Shown: positions 1 to 9,024, counted from the stretch's first letter. The stretch: 64,000 nucleotides of DNA from Campylobacter coli 76339 (GCA_000470055.1 HG326877.1:608735-672734), one strand, 5' to 3'. Made by a program: numbers and translations. Notes: generated by a model not told the origin, from the sequence alone.

Positions 1-419
1 AGCTTCAAACAAGGGAATTTGATGAAGCAAGACAAGCTTTGGAGGCTTATAAGGCTTCTTTTGAAGCTTTGCAAAAAGAAAGACTTGAAAATTTAAATAA
101 AAGAGAAGCTGAAGTAAATGCGACTTTGGCGCAGATTGAAAACTTAAAAGCACAAAATGCAAAACTTTTAGAAGAACAAGAAAAAATTTTAAATTCTATC
201 AATGAAAAAACAGAAGGTAGAATTAAAGAAATTTATTCACAGATGAAAGATACCGCAATAGCTGATGTTTTAACTCAAATGGATGCTGAAGATGCGAGCA
301 AGATTATGCTGTCTTTGGAGTCTAGAAAAATTTCAGGGGTGCTTTCTAAAATGGATCCTGTAAAGGCGAGTGAATTGACCTTATTGCTAAAAAATATGGA
401 CAATAATAAAAGCAATTAA
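1..419 (+). CDS. MotE/FlgX-like coiled-coil protein, 3' end only
   Basis: The reading frame is open at the left edge (codons from base 3 read LQTREFDEARQ), so only the C-terminal part, about 139 residues, is present. It is a long charged coiled coil (KREAEVNATLAQIENLK and onward) followed by an MgtE-N-like domain with the DVLTQMDAEDASKIM and VLSKMDPVKASELT pattern seen in MotE proteins. By gene order it is the homologue of Cj1496c, a periplasmic glycoprotein linked to invasion; I recall the same gene being described as the stator chaperone FlgX. The domain is seen in the sequence; the stator role comes from the family. It lies 73 bases before the DUF507 gene on the same strand. Confidence 0.75.
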   Translation, partial: LQTREFDEARQALEAYKASFEALQKERLENLNKREAEVNATLAQIENLKAQNAKLLEEQEKILNSINEKTEGRIKEIYSQMKDTAIADVLTQMDAEDASKIMLSLESRKISGVLSKMDPVKASELTLLLKNMDNNKSN

Positions 420-492
420 AAATTTATTTTTTTAACATTCTTTTACCAAAAATATATTATTATTTCAAAATTATTAGTGAAAAGGCTTGAAA

Positions 493-1044
493 ATGCGTAT
501 AAAATTGCCCCATGTACCTTATATTACAAATAAAATAATGTTGGATATTATACATTCTTCTTTTGTTGAAATTAAAGATAATATAGAAAAACTAAATCCT
601 TGTATCAAACAAATTTTAGAAGACGATCTTATGAATGAAAGAAAGCTAGATGAAAGGGCTAAAGAGCTTTTAGAACAACAAGAAGATGAAATGGAGCTTA
701 TGCAAGTAGATCGTAAGAATATGTTTTGGCTTGTTAAGAAAAAATTAGCTCCTGAATTTGGCGTGATTTTAAATTCTGAAGATAGACATAATCACTTAGC
801 GCATAAAATTTTAGAAGAACTTGTCGAAAATGATTATATTAACTTTGTGGTAAGTGAAAATAGAGTAAAAAATTTGATTTTTGCTAGTATAGATGATTAT
901 CTTAAAATTTATGAAAAGTTAGAAGATGAGGTTTATGAAAAAATAAGCAATTATAAAACAAAACCTGTTCCAGGCAGTGAGGAATATGAGCTTATTTTTG
1001 AAAAACTTTACCAAGAAGAGCTTAGAAAAAAAGGAATGTTTTAA
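493..1044 (+). CDS. DUF507 family protein
   Basis: Encodes 183 residues, acidic and largely helical, with no signal peptide or membrane segment. The N-terminus MRIKLPHVPYITNKI and the helical body containing EDRHNHLAHKILEEL are typical of the DUF507 family of epsilonproteobacteria. ATG 493 is preferred over an in-frame TTG at 487 because AAAGG at 481-485 is correctly spaced for it. It corresponds by order to Cj1495c. The stop lies 4 bases before carA, so the two are probably cotranscribed. The molecular function is unknown. Confidence 0.8.
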   Translation: MRIKLPHVPYITNKIMLDIIHSSFVEIKDNIEKLNPCIKQILEDDLMNERKLDERAKELLEQQEDEMELMQVDRKNMFWLVKKKLAPEFGVILNSEDRHNHLAHKILEELVENDYINFVVSENRVKNLIFASIDDYLKIYEKLEDEVYEKISNYKTKPVPGSEEYELIFEKLYQEELRKKGMF

Positions 1045-1048
1045 AATC

Positions 1049-2167
1049 ATGAAAGCTTATATTTATGTAGAAAACGATATTTTTTTAACTGCTAAAGCTT
1101 TTGGCAAGGGTGGCACTTTTTTCGGTGAACTTGTATTTAATACTTCTTTAACAGGTTATCAAGAGATAATATCTGATCCTTCATACGCGGGACAATTTAT
1201 CATTTTTTCTATGCCTGAAATAGGCATTGTAGGAACCAATGAAAACGACAACGAAAGTAAAGAAATTTTTGCAAGTGGCGTTTTAATGAGAGAATTAAGT
1301 CCTACTTTTTCAAACTTCCGTGCTCAAAAAAGTCTACAAGAATATCTAGAAGAAAATAAAAAAATAGGAGTTTATGGGCTAGATACTCGTTACTTGGTAA
1401 AAATGATAAGAGACAGTGGAAATTTAAGAGCAGTTATCTCAACTGAAATCTCTAACAAAGAAGAATTAAAAGCTGCTTTAGAAAAATCTGCAAAAATAGA
1501 TGAAATCAATTTTGTAAAAGAAGTAAGTACTAAAAAATCTTACATTCATGATCATGGAGTTTGGAATAGTGCTACTCAAAGTTACAACAAGGCTTCAAAA
1601 AATACAAAAAAAGTTGCTGTTATTGATTATGGTGTGAAAGCAAATATCCTTAATGAGCTTGTAGAAGTGGGTTTAGAGGTAGAAGTTTTTCCTTATGATA
1701 CTAAAGCAGAAGAGCTTATCAAGCTTTACCAAAAGGGTCAAATTCAAGGCGTATTTCTTTCAAATGGCCCAGGAGAGCCAAAAATTTTAAAACAAGAAAT
1801 TGCCGAAATCAAAAAAATGGCCGAGGCTAAAATTCCTATGCTTGGAATTTGTTTAGGACATCAGCTTTTAAGCAATGCTTTTGGTTATGAAACTTATAAA
1901 ATGAAATTTGGGCAACATGGAGCCAATCATCCTGTGATCAATTTAGAGAACAAAAGCGTTGAAATCACTGCTCAAAATCATAATTACAATGTTCCTGAAG
2001 AGCTTTGTGAAGTAGCAATTATCACACACAGAAATCTTTTTGGGGATAATGTCGAGGGTGTAAGATACAAAGACTATCCTATTATTTCGGTACAGCACCA
2101 TCCTGAAAGTTCATCAGGTCCACACGAGAGTAAATACATCTTTAAAGAATTTATGAATCTAATGTGA
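1049..2167 (+). CDS. carA: Carbamoyl-phosphate synthase small (glutaminase) chain
   Basis: 372 residues, the usual length. The subunit hydrolyses glutamine and passes ammonia to CarB to make carbamoyl phosphate for arginine and pyrimidine synthesis in the cytoplasm. The N-terminal CPSase domain contains FNTSLTGYQEIISDPSYAGQ. The C-terminal class I glutamine amidotransferase domain has the nucleophile motif MLGICLGHQLL and the His-Glu pair in SVQHHPESSSGPH. An in-frame upstream start at 977 would overlap the DUF507 gene by 68 bases, so ATG 1049 was chosen. carB is not in the window. Confidence 0.97.
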   Translation: MKAYIYVENDIFLTAKAFGKGGTFFGELVFNTSLTGYQEIISDPSYAGQFIIFSMPEIGIVGTNENDNESKEIFASGVLMRELSPTFSNFRAQKSLQEYLEENKKIGVYGLDTRYLVKMIRDSGNLRAVISTEISNKEELKAALEKSAKIDEINFVKEVSTKKSYIHDHGVWNSATQSYNKASKNTKKVAVIDYGVKANILNELVEVGLEVEVFPYDTKAEELIKLYQKGQIQGVFLSNGPGEPKILKQEIAEIKKMAEAKIPMLGICLGHQLLSNAFGYETYKMKFGQHGANHPVINLENKSVEITAQNHNYNVPEELCEVAIITHRNLFGDNVEGVRYKDYPIISVQHHPESSSGPHESKYIFKEFMNLM

Positions 2168-2176
2168 GCCTTCCCT

Positions 2177-2833
2177 TTGAATTTTGACTTTTTGGCTATA
2201 TTTAGTGTAGCCTTTTTATCAAGTTTTGGGCATTGCTATTCTATGTGTGGGGGATTTATTTTAGCTTTTATGAATTTAAATTCCACTCATAAAAATTTAT
2301 TTTTATTAACTTTCATTTATCAATTATTTAGAATTTTTTCCTATATTTTACTAGGAATAATCTTTGGAATGTTTGGGAATTTATTAGCTATAAATACTAA
2401 AATTCAGAGTTTATCCTTTTTTGTGCTCGGTATATTTATGGTGATTTTGGGTTTTTCTTTAATTTTTAGAGGTAAAATCCTTGCTTTTATCGAAAATCGC
2501 ACTTTTTTTGATTATTTTGCAAAAAAGATTATTAAAAAATCTATGAGTTTTAAGGGTGTAAAATCAGCAGTTGTTTTGGGTTTTGCAAATGGATTTGTTC
2601 CCTGTGGCTTGGTGTATTTTTTTCTAGCCAATGCAATGAGTAGGCAAAATCTTACAGAAAGTATTTTAGTTATGTTAGTTTTTGGTCTTTCTACTCTTCC
2701 AGCAATGCTTTTTTTTGCTAAATTATCGCAGTATTTGAGCGTATTTTTGAAAAAAGTATTTAATTATTTGTCCTATCTTATTATTATTGTTTACGGGATA
2801 GGTTTGGCTTATACAGGTTTTAAGGCTTTTTAA
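2177..2833 (+). CDS. TauE/SafE-like integral membrane protein (COG2836 type)
   Basis: 218 residues with about six hydrophobic segments. The opening SFGHCYSMCGGF and the later ANGFVPCGLVYFFLANAMS are hallmarks of the COG2836 proteins annotated as sulfite exporter TauE/SafE family or heavy-metal transport-associated, often found near cbb3 oxidase genes. The paired cysteines suggest metal handling or thiol transport. That would suit copper supply to the oxidase 2 kb downstream, but this is inference. TTG 2177 is the only start-like codon in frame after the carA-frame stop; no good ribosome site is evident. It corresponds to Cj1493c. Confidence 0.75.
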   Translation: MNFDFLAIFSVAFLSSFGHCYSMCGGFILAFMNLNSTHKNLFLLTFIYQLFRIFSYILLGIIFGMFGNLLAINTKIQSLSFFVLGIFMVILGFSLIFRGKILAFIENRTFFDYFAKKIIKKSMSFKGVKSAVVLGFANGFVPCGLVYFFLANAMSRQNLTESILVMLVFGLSTLPAMLFFAKLSQYLSVFLKKVFNYLSYLIIIVYGIGLAYTGFKAF

Positions 2834-4042
2834 ATGACAAATTCGGTTGCTGAACAAATTTCAAGCGCAATAGAAAAGAATGTAATTTCTTTTAAGATTG
2901 ATTTGCAAGGTGTGATTACGAGTGTAAATAAAAAACTTTGCGATATAAGCGGTTATGTTGAAAAAGAGTTAATCGGACAGCACCATTTTATTTTAAAACA
3001 TCCTGATGTTAAAGAGAGTTATGTAAATGAACTTTTAACAAAAGCTTGGCAAAAAGAATCTTACCGAGTAGTTTTTAAAGATGTTGATAAACAGGGCAAG
3101 GTTTTTTATCTTGATGCACTTTTGATTCCTATTGTAGATAAAAAGGATGATGTAAACGAAATTATTGCTTTGTCTTACGATATCACTAATTTTTTTAAGT
3201 TAAATGAGGAACTCACTCTAAATCATGCTAAATTGCGCGAAATTAGTGTAAATCTTGAAAAAATAGCCAAAGAACGCAAGGAAGATTTTATAAAATTAAA
3301 TAAGGATTTCGAACATAAGCTCAAAGTATCTTTGGATAAAAATGAAAAAGATATGAAAAAAATTTATGAAGAGATTTTAAATTCTTCTATGGAGCAGATG
3401 ATTAACGATATTGCTCATCAGTGGAGACAACCTTTAAATGAACTTGGTATTGCTATGTTTCAAATGAAACAAAAAGTTCAAGATGAGGAGGGTTTTTCTA
3501 AATTTTATTTACAATCTAAAAGTACAATTAAATATATGTCAGAAACAATTGATACTTTTAGAACCTTATTTAAAAAAAATGAAAAAAATCATGTTTCTTT
3601 AAAAAAGGTTTTAAATGAAGCAATCGAAATTGCTTTTGAAAGCTTAGAGAAACATCAGGTTAATGCTCAAATAATCTCAAAAACAGATTATAGGGTTTTA
3701 GCACAAGAAAATGGTTTGGTAAGAGTTTTTATAAATTTGATTTTAAATTCTATAGAAGCATTTACAACCCAAGAAACAAAAAATATTATATTTAGTTTCT
3801 CAAAATTTGGAAAAAACTATATCAAGGTTAGTGTTAAAGATAATGCGGGTGGGATTGATAAAAGTATTTTATATAAGCTTTTTCAACCCTATGTTACTAC
3901 TAAACATCCTAGTCAGGGTACAGGAGTAGGGCTTTATATTAGTAAGCACATTTTGGAAAGTTTTGGCGGAAAAATTCAAGCTAAAAATACCAGAGATGGT
4001 GTTTGTTTTGAAATATATCTAAAATTACAAGAGAGGAAATAA
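2834..4042 (+). CDS. bumS: Sensor histidine kinase/phosphatase of the BumSR type
   Basis: 402 residues and no transmembrane segment, so it is a soluble cytoplasmic sensor. Residues about 15-125 form a PAS domain (ITSVNKKLCDISGYVEKE), 125-185 a coiled coil, and then a HisKA-like H-box, DIAHQWRQPLNEL, with His195. The C-terminal ATPase domain has an N-box around Asn305 (LILNSIEAF), DNAGGID and GTGVGLYISKH. By position it is Cj1492c, reported as BumS, which with BumR mediates a butyrate response and is described as acting mainly as a phosphatase. The H-box and ATPase motifs here look intact. It abuts the preceding gene, and bumR follows after 4 bases. Confidence 0.85.
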   Translation: MTNSVAEQISSAIEKNVISFKIDLQGVITSVNKKLCDISGYVEKELIGQHHFILKHPDVKESYVNELLTKAWQKESYRVVFKDVDKQGKVFYLDALLIPIVDKKDDVNEIIALSYDITNFFKLNEELTLNHAKLREISVNLEKIAKERKEDFIKLNKDFEHKLKVSLDKNEKDMKKIYEEILNSSMEQMINDIAHQWRQPLNELGIAMFQMKQKVQDEEGFSKFYLQSKSTIKYMSETIDTFRTLFKKNEKNHVSLKKVLNEAIEIAFESLEKHQVNAQIISKTDYRVLAQENGLVRVFINLILNSIEAFTTQETKNIIFSFSKFGKNYIKVSVKDNAGGIDKSILYKLFQPYVTTKHPSQGTGVGLYISKHILESFGGKIQAKNTRDGVCFEIYLKLQERK

Positions 4043-4046
4043 AATT

Positions 4047-4715
4047 ATGAAAGAATTGATTATATTGGTTGTAGAAGATGAAGTAAAAATCAGAGAATCG
4101 CTTGTTAATGTTTTATCTTCTCGTTATAGTAAAGTAATAGGTGCGCAAAATGGCGATGAGGGTTTAAAGAAATTTAAAAAATTTAAGCCTGATTTGATTA
4201 TCACGGATATTGCTATGCCTATCATGGATGGGCTTGATATGGCAAAAGAAATTAAAGAAATATCAAACGATGTTCCTATAGTAGTACTTAGTGCTTATTC
4301 AGAAAAAGAAAGATTATTGCGTTCTATTGATATAGGTATAGATAAATATTTGATAAAGCCTATAGATATAGATGAACTTTTTAAGGTTTTAGAAAATTTA
4401 GTAGGTGAAAAAATAGAAGCTAATGCCCTTGTAGATATCTCTGAAGAATATCAATTCAATAAAACTAAAAGAACGCTAATCCACAAAGGAAAAGAAATAG
4501 TTTTAACCAAAAAAGAACTTGCCTTTATTTCATTACTTTTAAAACAACCTGGCGTTTTGGTATTGCATGAAGATATTAAGAAAAATGTTTGGATAGGTGA
4601 AAATGTCAGTGATACTGCGGTTAGAACCTTTATAAAAAGAGTAAGAGATAAAGTCGGAGAAAACTTCATTAAAAATGTTCCAGGTTTGGGATATAAAATC
4701 AATATAGAAAATTAA
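4047..4715 (+). CDS. bumR: OmpR-type response regulator of the BumSR type
   Basis: 222 residues. The receiver domain (1-120) has the acidic pair VVEDE, phospho-acceptor Asp54 in ITDIAMPIMDG, and Lys in KYLIKPID. The C-terminal winged-helix DNA-binding domain (130-222) contains LTKKELAFISLLL and ends in VPGLGYKI. It is the partner of the sensor encoded immediately upstream. In C. jejuni the homologue Cj1491c controls butyrate-responsive colonisation genes. No dedicated promoter is visible between the two genes, so they form an operon. Confidence 0.9.
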   Translation: MKELIILVVEDEVKIRESLVNVLSSRYSKVIGAQNGDEGLKKFKKFKPDLIITDIAMPIMDGLDMAKEIKEISNDVPIVVLSAYSEKERLLRSIDIGIDKYLIKPIDIDELFKVLENLVGEKIEANALVDISEEYQFNKTKRTLIHKGKEIVLTKKELAFISLLLKQPGVLVLHEDIKKNVWIGENVSDTAVRTFIKRVRDKVGENFIKNVPGLGYKINIEN

Positions 4716-4783
4716 GACAAAAAAGTTCCTTAAAATATAAAAAATAACAAACGATTAACAAAAATATCATTTTTAAGAAAAAA

Positions 4784-4791
4784 TGTATAAT
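4784..4791 (+). promoter_or_regulatory. Sigma70-type -10 element for ccoNOQP
   Basis: TGTATAAT (TATAAT at 4786-4791) lies 52 bases before the ccoN start in the 127-base AT-rich gap after bumR. A clear -35 is absent, as is usual in Campylobacter. A strong ribosome site, TAAGGAG, ends at about 4834, 9 bases before ATG 4843. No FNR-type box was recognised. Confidence 0.6.
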
Positions 4792-4842
4792 TTATAGTTT
4801 ATAATATAAACTTGTTATCTTAAAATTTTAAGGAGAAAGTCG

Positions 4843-6309
4843 ATGCACCCAGGTAATGCATTAAATTACGACTATACGGTTGCAAAATACTTTATGTTTG
4901 CGACTATATTGTTCGGGATTATAGGTATGGCTATAGGAACTCTTATAGCTTTTCAAATGGCATATCCTAATCTAAATTATTTAGCAGGAGAATATGCCAC
5001 TTTTTCAAGACTTAGACCTCTTCATACTTCTGGTGTGATTTTTGGTTTTATGCTTTCAGGAATTTGGGCAACTTGGTATTATATAGGACAGCGTGTTCTT
5101 AAAGTAAGTATGGCCGAATCAAAATTCTTAATGGCTGTAGGTAAGCTTCATTTTTGGCTTTATATGATTACCATGATTATAGCTGTAATTTCTTTATTTG
5201 CAGGTGTAAGCACTTCTAAAGAGTATGCAGAGCTTGAGTGGCCTTTAGATATTCTTGTGGTACTTGTTTGGGTTTTATGGGGTGTAAGTATTTTTGGACT
5301 TATTGGCATTCGCCGTGAGAAAACTCTTTATATCTCTCTTTGGTATTATATAGCTACATTTTTGGGTATTGCTATGCTTTATCTTTTTAATAATATGTCA
5401 GTTCCAACTTATTTTGTTGCAGAAATGGGTAAATGGTGGCATAGTGTATCTATGTATGCAGGAACAAATGATGCTTTAGTTCAATGGTGGTATGGACACA
5501 ATGCGGTTGCTTTTGTATTTACTGTGGGTATTATTGCTCAAATTTATTATTTCTTACCAAAAGAAAGCGGTCAACCGATTTTCTCTTATAAACTTTCTTT
5601 ATTTGCGTTTTGGGGCTTGATGTTTGTTTATCTTTGGGCGGGTGGACACCACTTGATTTATTCTACTGTTCCTGATTGGATGCAAACTATGGGTTCAGTT
5701 TTCTCTATCGTACTTATTTTACCTTCTTGGGGTTCAGCGATCAATATCTTGCTTACTATGAAAGGCGAGTGGGGTCAACTTCGCGAAAGTCCTTTGATCA
5801 AATTTATGATTTTAGCATCAACTTTCTATATGTTCTCAACGCTTGAAGGTCCAATTCTTTCAATTAAATCAGTAAATGCTCTAGCTCATTTTACAGATTG
5901 GATTCCAGGACATGTTCATGATGGAACTTTAGGTTGGGTTGGCTTTATGACTATGGCAGCGCTTTATCATATGACCCCTAGAATATTTAGAAGAGAACTT
6001 TATAGCAAATCTTTAATGGAAGCACAATTTTGGATCCAAACTACAGGTATAGTGCTTTATTTTGCTTCTATGTGGATAGCAGGTATTACTCAAGGTATGA
6101 TGTGGAGAGCTACAGACGAATACGGCAACTTACTTTACAGCTTTATTGATACTGTTGTGGCTATTATACCTTACTATTGGATTAGAGCAATTGGTGGTTT
6201 ATTGTATCTTATAGGATTTTTCATGTTTACTTATAATATTTATAAATCAATTGCTTGCGGAAAAGTGCTTGATAAAGAGCCAAAAAATGCTTCGCCTATG
6301 GCTGCATAA
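4843..6309 (+). CDS. ccoN: cbb3-type cytochrome c oxidase subunit I
   Basis: 488 residues with about 12 membrane segments. This is the catalytic haem-copper subunit that reduces oxygen and pumps protons across the inner membrane. Haem and CuB ligand regions are visible: RPLHTSGVIFGFM, QWWYGHNAVAF, WAGGHHLIYST and IPGHVHDGTLGWVGF. The cbb3 enzyme is the high-affinity terminal oxidase that suits microaerophilic growth. It is first in ccoNOQP, 12 bases before ccoO, and corresponds to Cj1490c. Confidence 0.97.
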   Translation: MHPGNALNYDYTVAKYFMFATILFGIIGMAIGTLIAFQMAYPNLNYLAGEYATFSRLRPLHTSGVIFGFMLSGIWATWYYIGQRVLKVSMAESKFLMAVGKLHFWLYMITMIIAVISLFAGVSTSKEYAELEWPLDILVVLVWVLWGVSIFGLIGIRREKTLYISLWYYIATFLGIAMLYLFNNMSVPTYFVAEMGKWWHSVSMYAGTNDALVQWWYGHNAVAFVFTVGIIAQIYYFLPKESGQPIFSYKLSLFAFWGLMFVYLWAGGHHLIYSTVPDWMQTMGSVFSIVLILPSWGSAINILLTMKGEWGQLRESPLIKFMILASTFYMFSTLEGPILSIKSVNALAHFTDWIPGHVHDGTLGWVGFMTMAALYHMTPRIFRRELYSKSLMEAQFWIQTTGIVLYFASMWIAGITQGMMWRATDEYGNLLYSFIDTVVAIIPYYWIRAIGGLLYLIGFFMFTYNIYKSIACGKVLDKEPKNASPMAA

Positions 6310-6321
6310 AAAGGAGAGAAA

Positions 6322-6987
6322 ATGTTTAGTTGGTTAGAAAAAAATCCATTCTTTTTTGCTGTGGCTGTTTTTATTGTGATTGCTTATGCGGGGATTATTG
6401 AAGTATTGCCAAGTTTTGCAGAAAATGCAAGACCTATAGAAGGAAAAAAACCTTATACAGTTTTACAACTTGCAGGACGCCAAATTTATATCAAAGATAG
6501 CTGTAATGCTTGCCATTCACAGCTTATTCGTCCTTTTAAATCTGAAACTGATCGTTATGGTATGTATTCTGTTAGTGGTGAATTTGCTTATGATAGACCT
6601 TTCCTTTGGGGTTCAAAAAGAACAGGTCCTGACTTGATGCGTGTTGGAAACTATAGAACTACAGATTGGCATGAAAACCATATGTGGGATCCTGTTTCAG
6701 TTGTTCCAAATTCTATCATGCCTGCTTATAAGCATATGTTTAAAAACAATGCTGACATGGAAACTGCTTATGCAGAAGCTTTAACTGTTAAAAAAGTATT
6801 TAATGTTCCTTATGATACTGAAAATGGAACAAAATTAGGTACTTGGGAAGAAGCACAAGCTGAAATAAAAGCTGAAGCACAAGCTATAGTTGATCAAATG
6901 AAAAATCAAGAAGTGAAAGATGCTTTTGCTAGGGGCGAGATTAAGGAAATTGTAGCCTTGATCGCTTATTTAAATAGCTTAAAGTAA
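6322..6987 (+). CDS. ccoO: cbb3 oxidase subunit II, monohaem cytochrome c
   Basis: 221 residues. An N-terminal membrane anchor (residues about 8-30) is followed by a periplasmic cytochrome c domain. The haem site C61-N-A-C-H65 is present and a distal methionine is available in PNSIMPAYKHMF. It relays electrons from CcoP to CcoN. A strong ribosome site, AAAGGAGAG, sits upstream. The C-terminal helical part is rich in Ala and Glu. Confidence 0.97.
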   Translation: MFSWLEKNPFFFAVAVFIVIAYAGIIEVLPSFAENARPIEGKKPYTVLQLAGRQIYIKDSCNACHSQLIRPFKSETDRYGMYSVSGEFAYDRPFLWGSKRTGPDLMRVGNYRTTDWHENHMWDPVSVVPNSIMPAYKHMFKNNADMETAYAEALTVKKVFNVPYDTENGTKLGTWEEAQAEIKAEAQAIVDQMKNQEVKDAFARGEIKEIVALIAYLNSLK

Positions 6988-6991
6988 AAAC

Positions 6992-7255
6992 ATGGATCAT
7001 TTAGCGATTGTTTGGGATGTGATTAAGAATTTGATCACTTTGAATTTGTCAGCAGTGCAAAAACACGAATGGGAAATTTTTCAAGGTTATGGATTTTTCC
7101 TATTTGTAATGTTTTTATCAATAGTATTGTATTCTTATTGGTATCATCTTTACAGAGCAGAAAAAAAAGGCGAGAGAAATTATGAAAAATATGCAAATCT
7201 CGCTTTGAGTGATGATATTAATGATAGTGTTTTAGAAAGTAAAAGGAGTGCATGA
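6992..7255 (+). CDS. ccoQ: cbb3 oxidase small subunit CcoQ
   Basis: 87 residues with one membrane helix (about 28-50, GYGFFLFVMFLSIVLYSYWY) and a charged C-terminal tail. CcoQ stabilises the assembled oxidase. This version is longer than the 50-60 residues common in other proteobacteria, with extra sequence before the helix. It lies 4 bases after ccoO and overlaps ccoP by 4 bases (ATGA). Confidence 0.85.
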   Translation: MDHLAIVWDVIKNLITLNLSAVQKHEWEIFQGYGFFLFVMFLSIVLYSYWYHLYRAEKKGERNYEKYANLALSDDINDSVLESKRSA

Positions 7256-8118
7256 TGCAATGGTTAAATTTGCAAGATAATGTTAATTTATTATCTTTCA
7301 TTGGAGCGATTCTTATTATATTGATTACTCTTGTAGTCGTTGGTAGAATGTTTAAATATATGAAAGAAAAAAAAGGTGAGGCAGAATTAAGTGAGCATAG
7401 CTGGGATGGTATAGGAGAGTATAAAAATGCCATTCCAACAGGCTGGGCTGTTATATTCTTTCTTACTATAGTATGGGCGATTTGGTATTTTTTATGGGGT
7501 TATCCTCTAAATTCTTACTCAAGTATAGGTGAGTATAACGAAGAAGTTAAGACTTATAATACTAAATTTGAAGAGAAATTCCAAAACTTATCTACTGAAG
7601 ATAAGATAGCTATGGGACAAAATATCTTTTTAGTTCAATGTTCTGCTTGTCATGGAATTACAGGCGATGGTATCAATGGAAAAGCTCAAAATTTAAATAT
7701 TTGGGGTAGCGAAGAAGGCCTAGTAGATGCGATTAAACACGGTGCAAAAGGTATGAATTTCCCAGGTGGAGAAATGCCTGCTGCTGCGGATTTAGGAATT
7801 GCTGAAGAAGATATTCCCGCGATTGCTGCTTATGTAGCAAAAGAGCTTTCTGCCATCAAAAAAACTTCTAATGAAAATTTAGTTGCTAAAGGAAAAGAAG
7901 CTTATGCAACTTGTGCAGCTTGTCACGGTGAAGATGGAAAAGGTCAAGATGGAATTTTCCCTGATATTACAAAATACGGTTCGGCAGCATTTGTTGTAGA
8001 TGTTTTACACAGTGGTAAAACCGGATTTATCGGAGCTATGCCAGCATTTTCTATATTGAATGATACTCAAAAAGAAGCTGTTGGTGAATATGTAATTTCT
8101 CTTTCAAGGGGTGAATAA
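7252..8118 (+). CDS. ccoP: cbb3 oxidase subunit III, dihaem cytochrome c
   Basis: 288 residues. Two membrane segments (about 14-35 and 62-82) precede two periplasmic cytochrome c domains with haem motifs C130-S-A-C-H134 and C221-A-A-C-H225. Distal methionines are plausible in GGEMPAAAD and GAMPAFS. CcoP takes electrons from periplasmic cytochrome c. Two consecutive ATGs (7252 and 7255) could both serve; the first overlaps the ccoQ stop. Confidence 0.96.
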   Translation: MMQWLNLQDNVNLLSFIGAILIILITLVVVGRMFKYMKEKKGEAELSEHSWDGIGEYKNAIPTGWAVIFFLTIVWAIWYFLWGYPLNSYSSIGEYNEEVKTYNTKFEEKFQNLSTEDKIAMGQNIFLVQCSACHGITGDGINGKAQNLNIWGSEEGLVDAIKHGAKGMNFPGGEMPAAADLGIAEEDIPAIAAYVAKELSAIKKTSNENLVAKGKEAYATCAACHGEDGKGQDGIFPDITKYGSAAFVVDVLHSGKTGFIGAMPAFSILNDTQKEAVGEYVISLSRGE

Positions 8119-8339
8119 TGGAAAACACTAATAGATGCGTATTTTCTCTTTCAGGTGTTACAGGCATGTTGATTGCTACTGTTTTATTGCTCGCAATTTT
8201 AGTGGGTTTAACTATTTGGGGTCTTAAGGCTCAACAAGAAGTAATGCAACAACCCTATAGCCTTAAAGATATCCAAAATGTAAAAATGCTTGGCTCAAAA
8301 GAACAAGATCATAAAAGTATAGGAGGAGTAGCACAATGA
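8118..8339 (+). CDS. DUF4006-type small membrane protein
   Basis: 73 residues with one membrane helix (about 17-37, MLIATVLLLAILVGLTIWGL) and a short tail containing QPYSLKDIQNVKML. It resembles the DUF4006 proteins found only after ccoP in epsilonproteobacteria, corresponding to Cj1486c. It overlaps ccoP by one base and the next small gene by four, so it is almost certainly translated from the oxidase message. A role in cbb3 assembly or stability is inferred from position alone. Confidence 0.8.
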   Translation: MENTNRCVFSLSGVTGMLIATVLLLAILVGLTIWGLKAQQEVMQQPYSLKDIQNVKMLGSKEQDHKSIGGVAQ

Positions 8340-8437
8340 ATAAAGCTTTAGAATATTTAATTGTTATTGGATTAGTTGTGACTGCTGCGATTACTGCATG
8401 GTCAGTTTTAACTGCAAACCATCTTCACATAGGATGA
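8336..8437 (+). CDS. 33-residue single-helix membrane protein
   Basis: Translates as MNKALEYLIVIGLVVTAAIT then AWSVLTANHLHIG, a single hydrophobic helix with charges only at the N-terminus. A good ribosome site, AGGAGG, precedes it inside the upstream gene. It overlaps both neighbours by ATGA junctions (8336-8339 and 8434-8437), which argues that it is really translated. It corresponds by position to Cj1485c. Such tiny proteins are often auxiliary subunits of respiratory complexes; that role is inference. Confidence 0.75.
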   Translation: MNKALEYLIVIGLVVTAAITAWSVLTANHLHIG

Positions 8438-9024
8438 GAAAAATACTACAAGATGGCTTTTTAGCCATCTTTTTATTCTTTTTACCTGTGCAAATTCTTG
8501 CACTTGAGCCTGTAGTTTTTAATGAAAATGTACTCAATCAAAAAGTAGTAGATGAAATTAATCTTATCGGTAAAGAGCTTCAAGAAAAAAGTGGAATTTT
8601 TGCTGGCGTAGCAATCGGCGATAAGAGTGATTATCAAAGCTTATTAGACTTACATAAACAACTTCCACAATCTTATGTTTTGCTTGTTTTATCTAAAAAT
8701 TCACATAAAGTAGATATCATAGGCTCTAAAGGAGCTTTAGCTTTAATCGATAAAGAAGCCATACTCAGTCCTTATCCAGGGACAGGTTCTATTTTGCCTA
8801 TTTTAGCGACCAATAAGGGCGATATTTATAATGCAGCTATTTTAAATGGTTATGGAGATATAGTTGATCGTTTAGCCCAAGCTAGAGGGATTGAATTGCA
8901 GCATTCTATAGGTAATGCAAACCGTGATACTATTAATATTTTAAGAATTTTAATCTATGGTTTTATTTGCTTTGCATTGTTATACTACGCCCAAAGAAGA
9001 ATGAAAAGGAAGAAAAATGCCTAA
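8434..9024 (+). CDS. Membrane-anchored TPM-like domain protein
   Basis: 196 residues. ATG 8434 overlaps the previous stop by four bases and gives a clean signal sequence (MRKILQDGFLAIFLFFLP, cleavage near ILALEP). A frame open from 8398 would lie inside the 33-residue gene. The periplasmic part (30-150) resembles TPM-fold proteins (FAGVAIGDKSDYQSLLD), and a C-terminal helix (about 170-188) is followed by basic RRMKRKKNA. It corresponds to Cj1484c. TPM proteins often assist membrane complex turnover or assembly; the exact role is unknown. Confidence 0.75.
   Translation: MRKILQDGFLAIFLFFLPVQILALEPVVFNENVLNQKVVDEINLIGKELQEKSGIFAGVAIGDKSDYQSLLDLHKQLPQSYVLLVLSKNSHKVDIIGSKGALALIDKEAILSPYPGTGSILPILATNKGDIYNAAILNGYGDIVDRLAQARGIELQHSIGNANRDTINILRILIYGFICFALLYYAQRRMKRKKNA

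Noticed and set aside
977-1048. Longer carA N-terminus
   Set aside because: It would overlap the DUF507 gene by 68 bases, and the family starts at MKAYIY.
8398-8433. Longer start for the TPM-like gene
   Set aside because: It would lie inside the 33-residue gene and spoil the signal peptide; ATG 8434 has the standard overlap.
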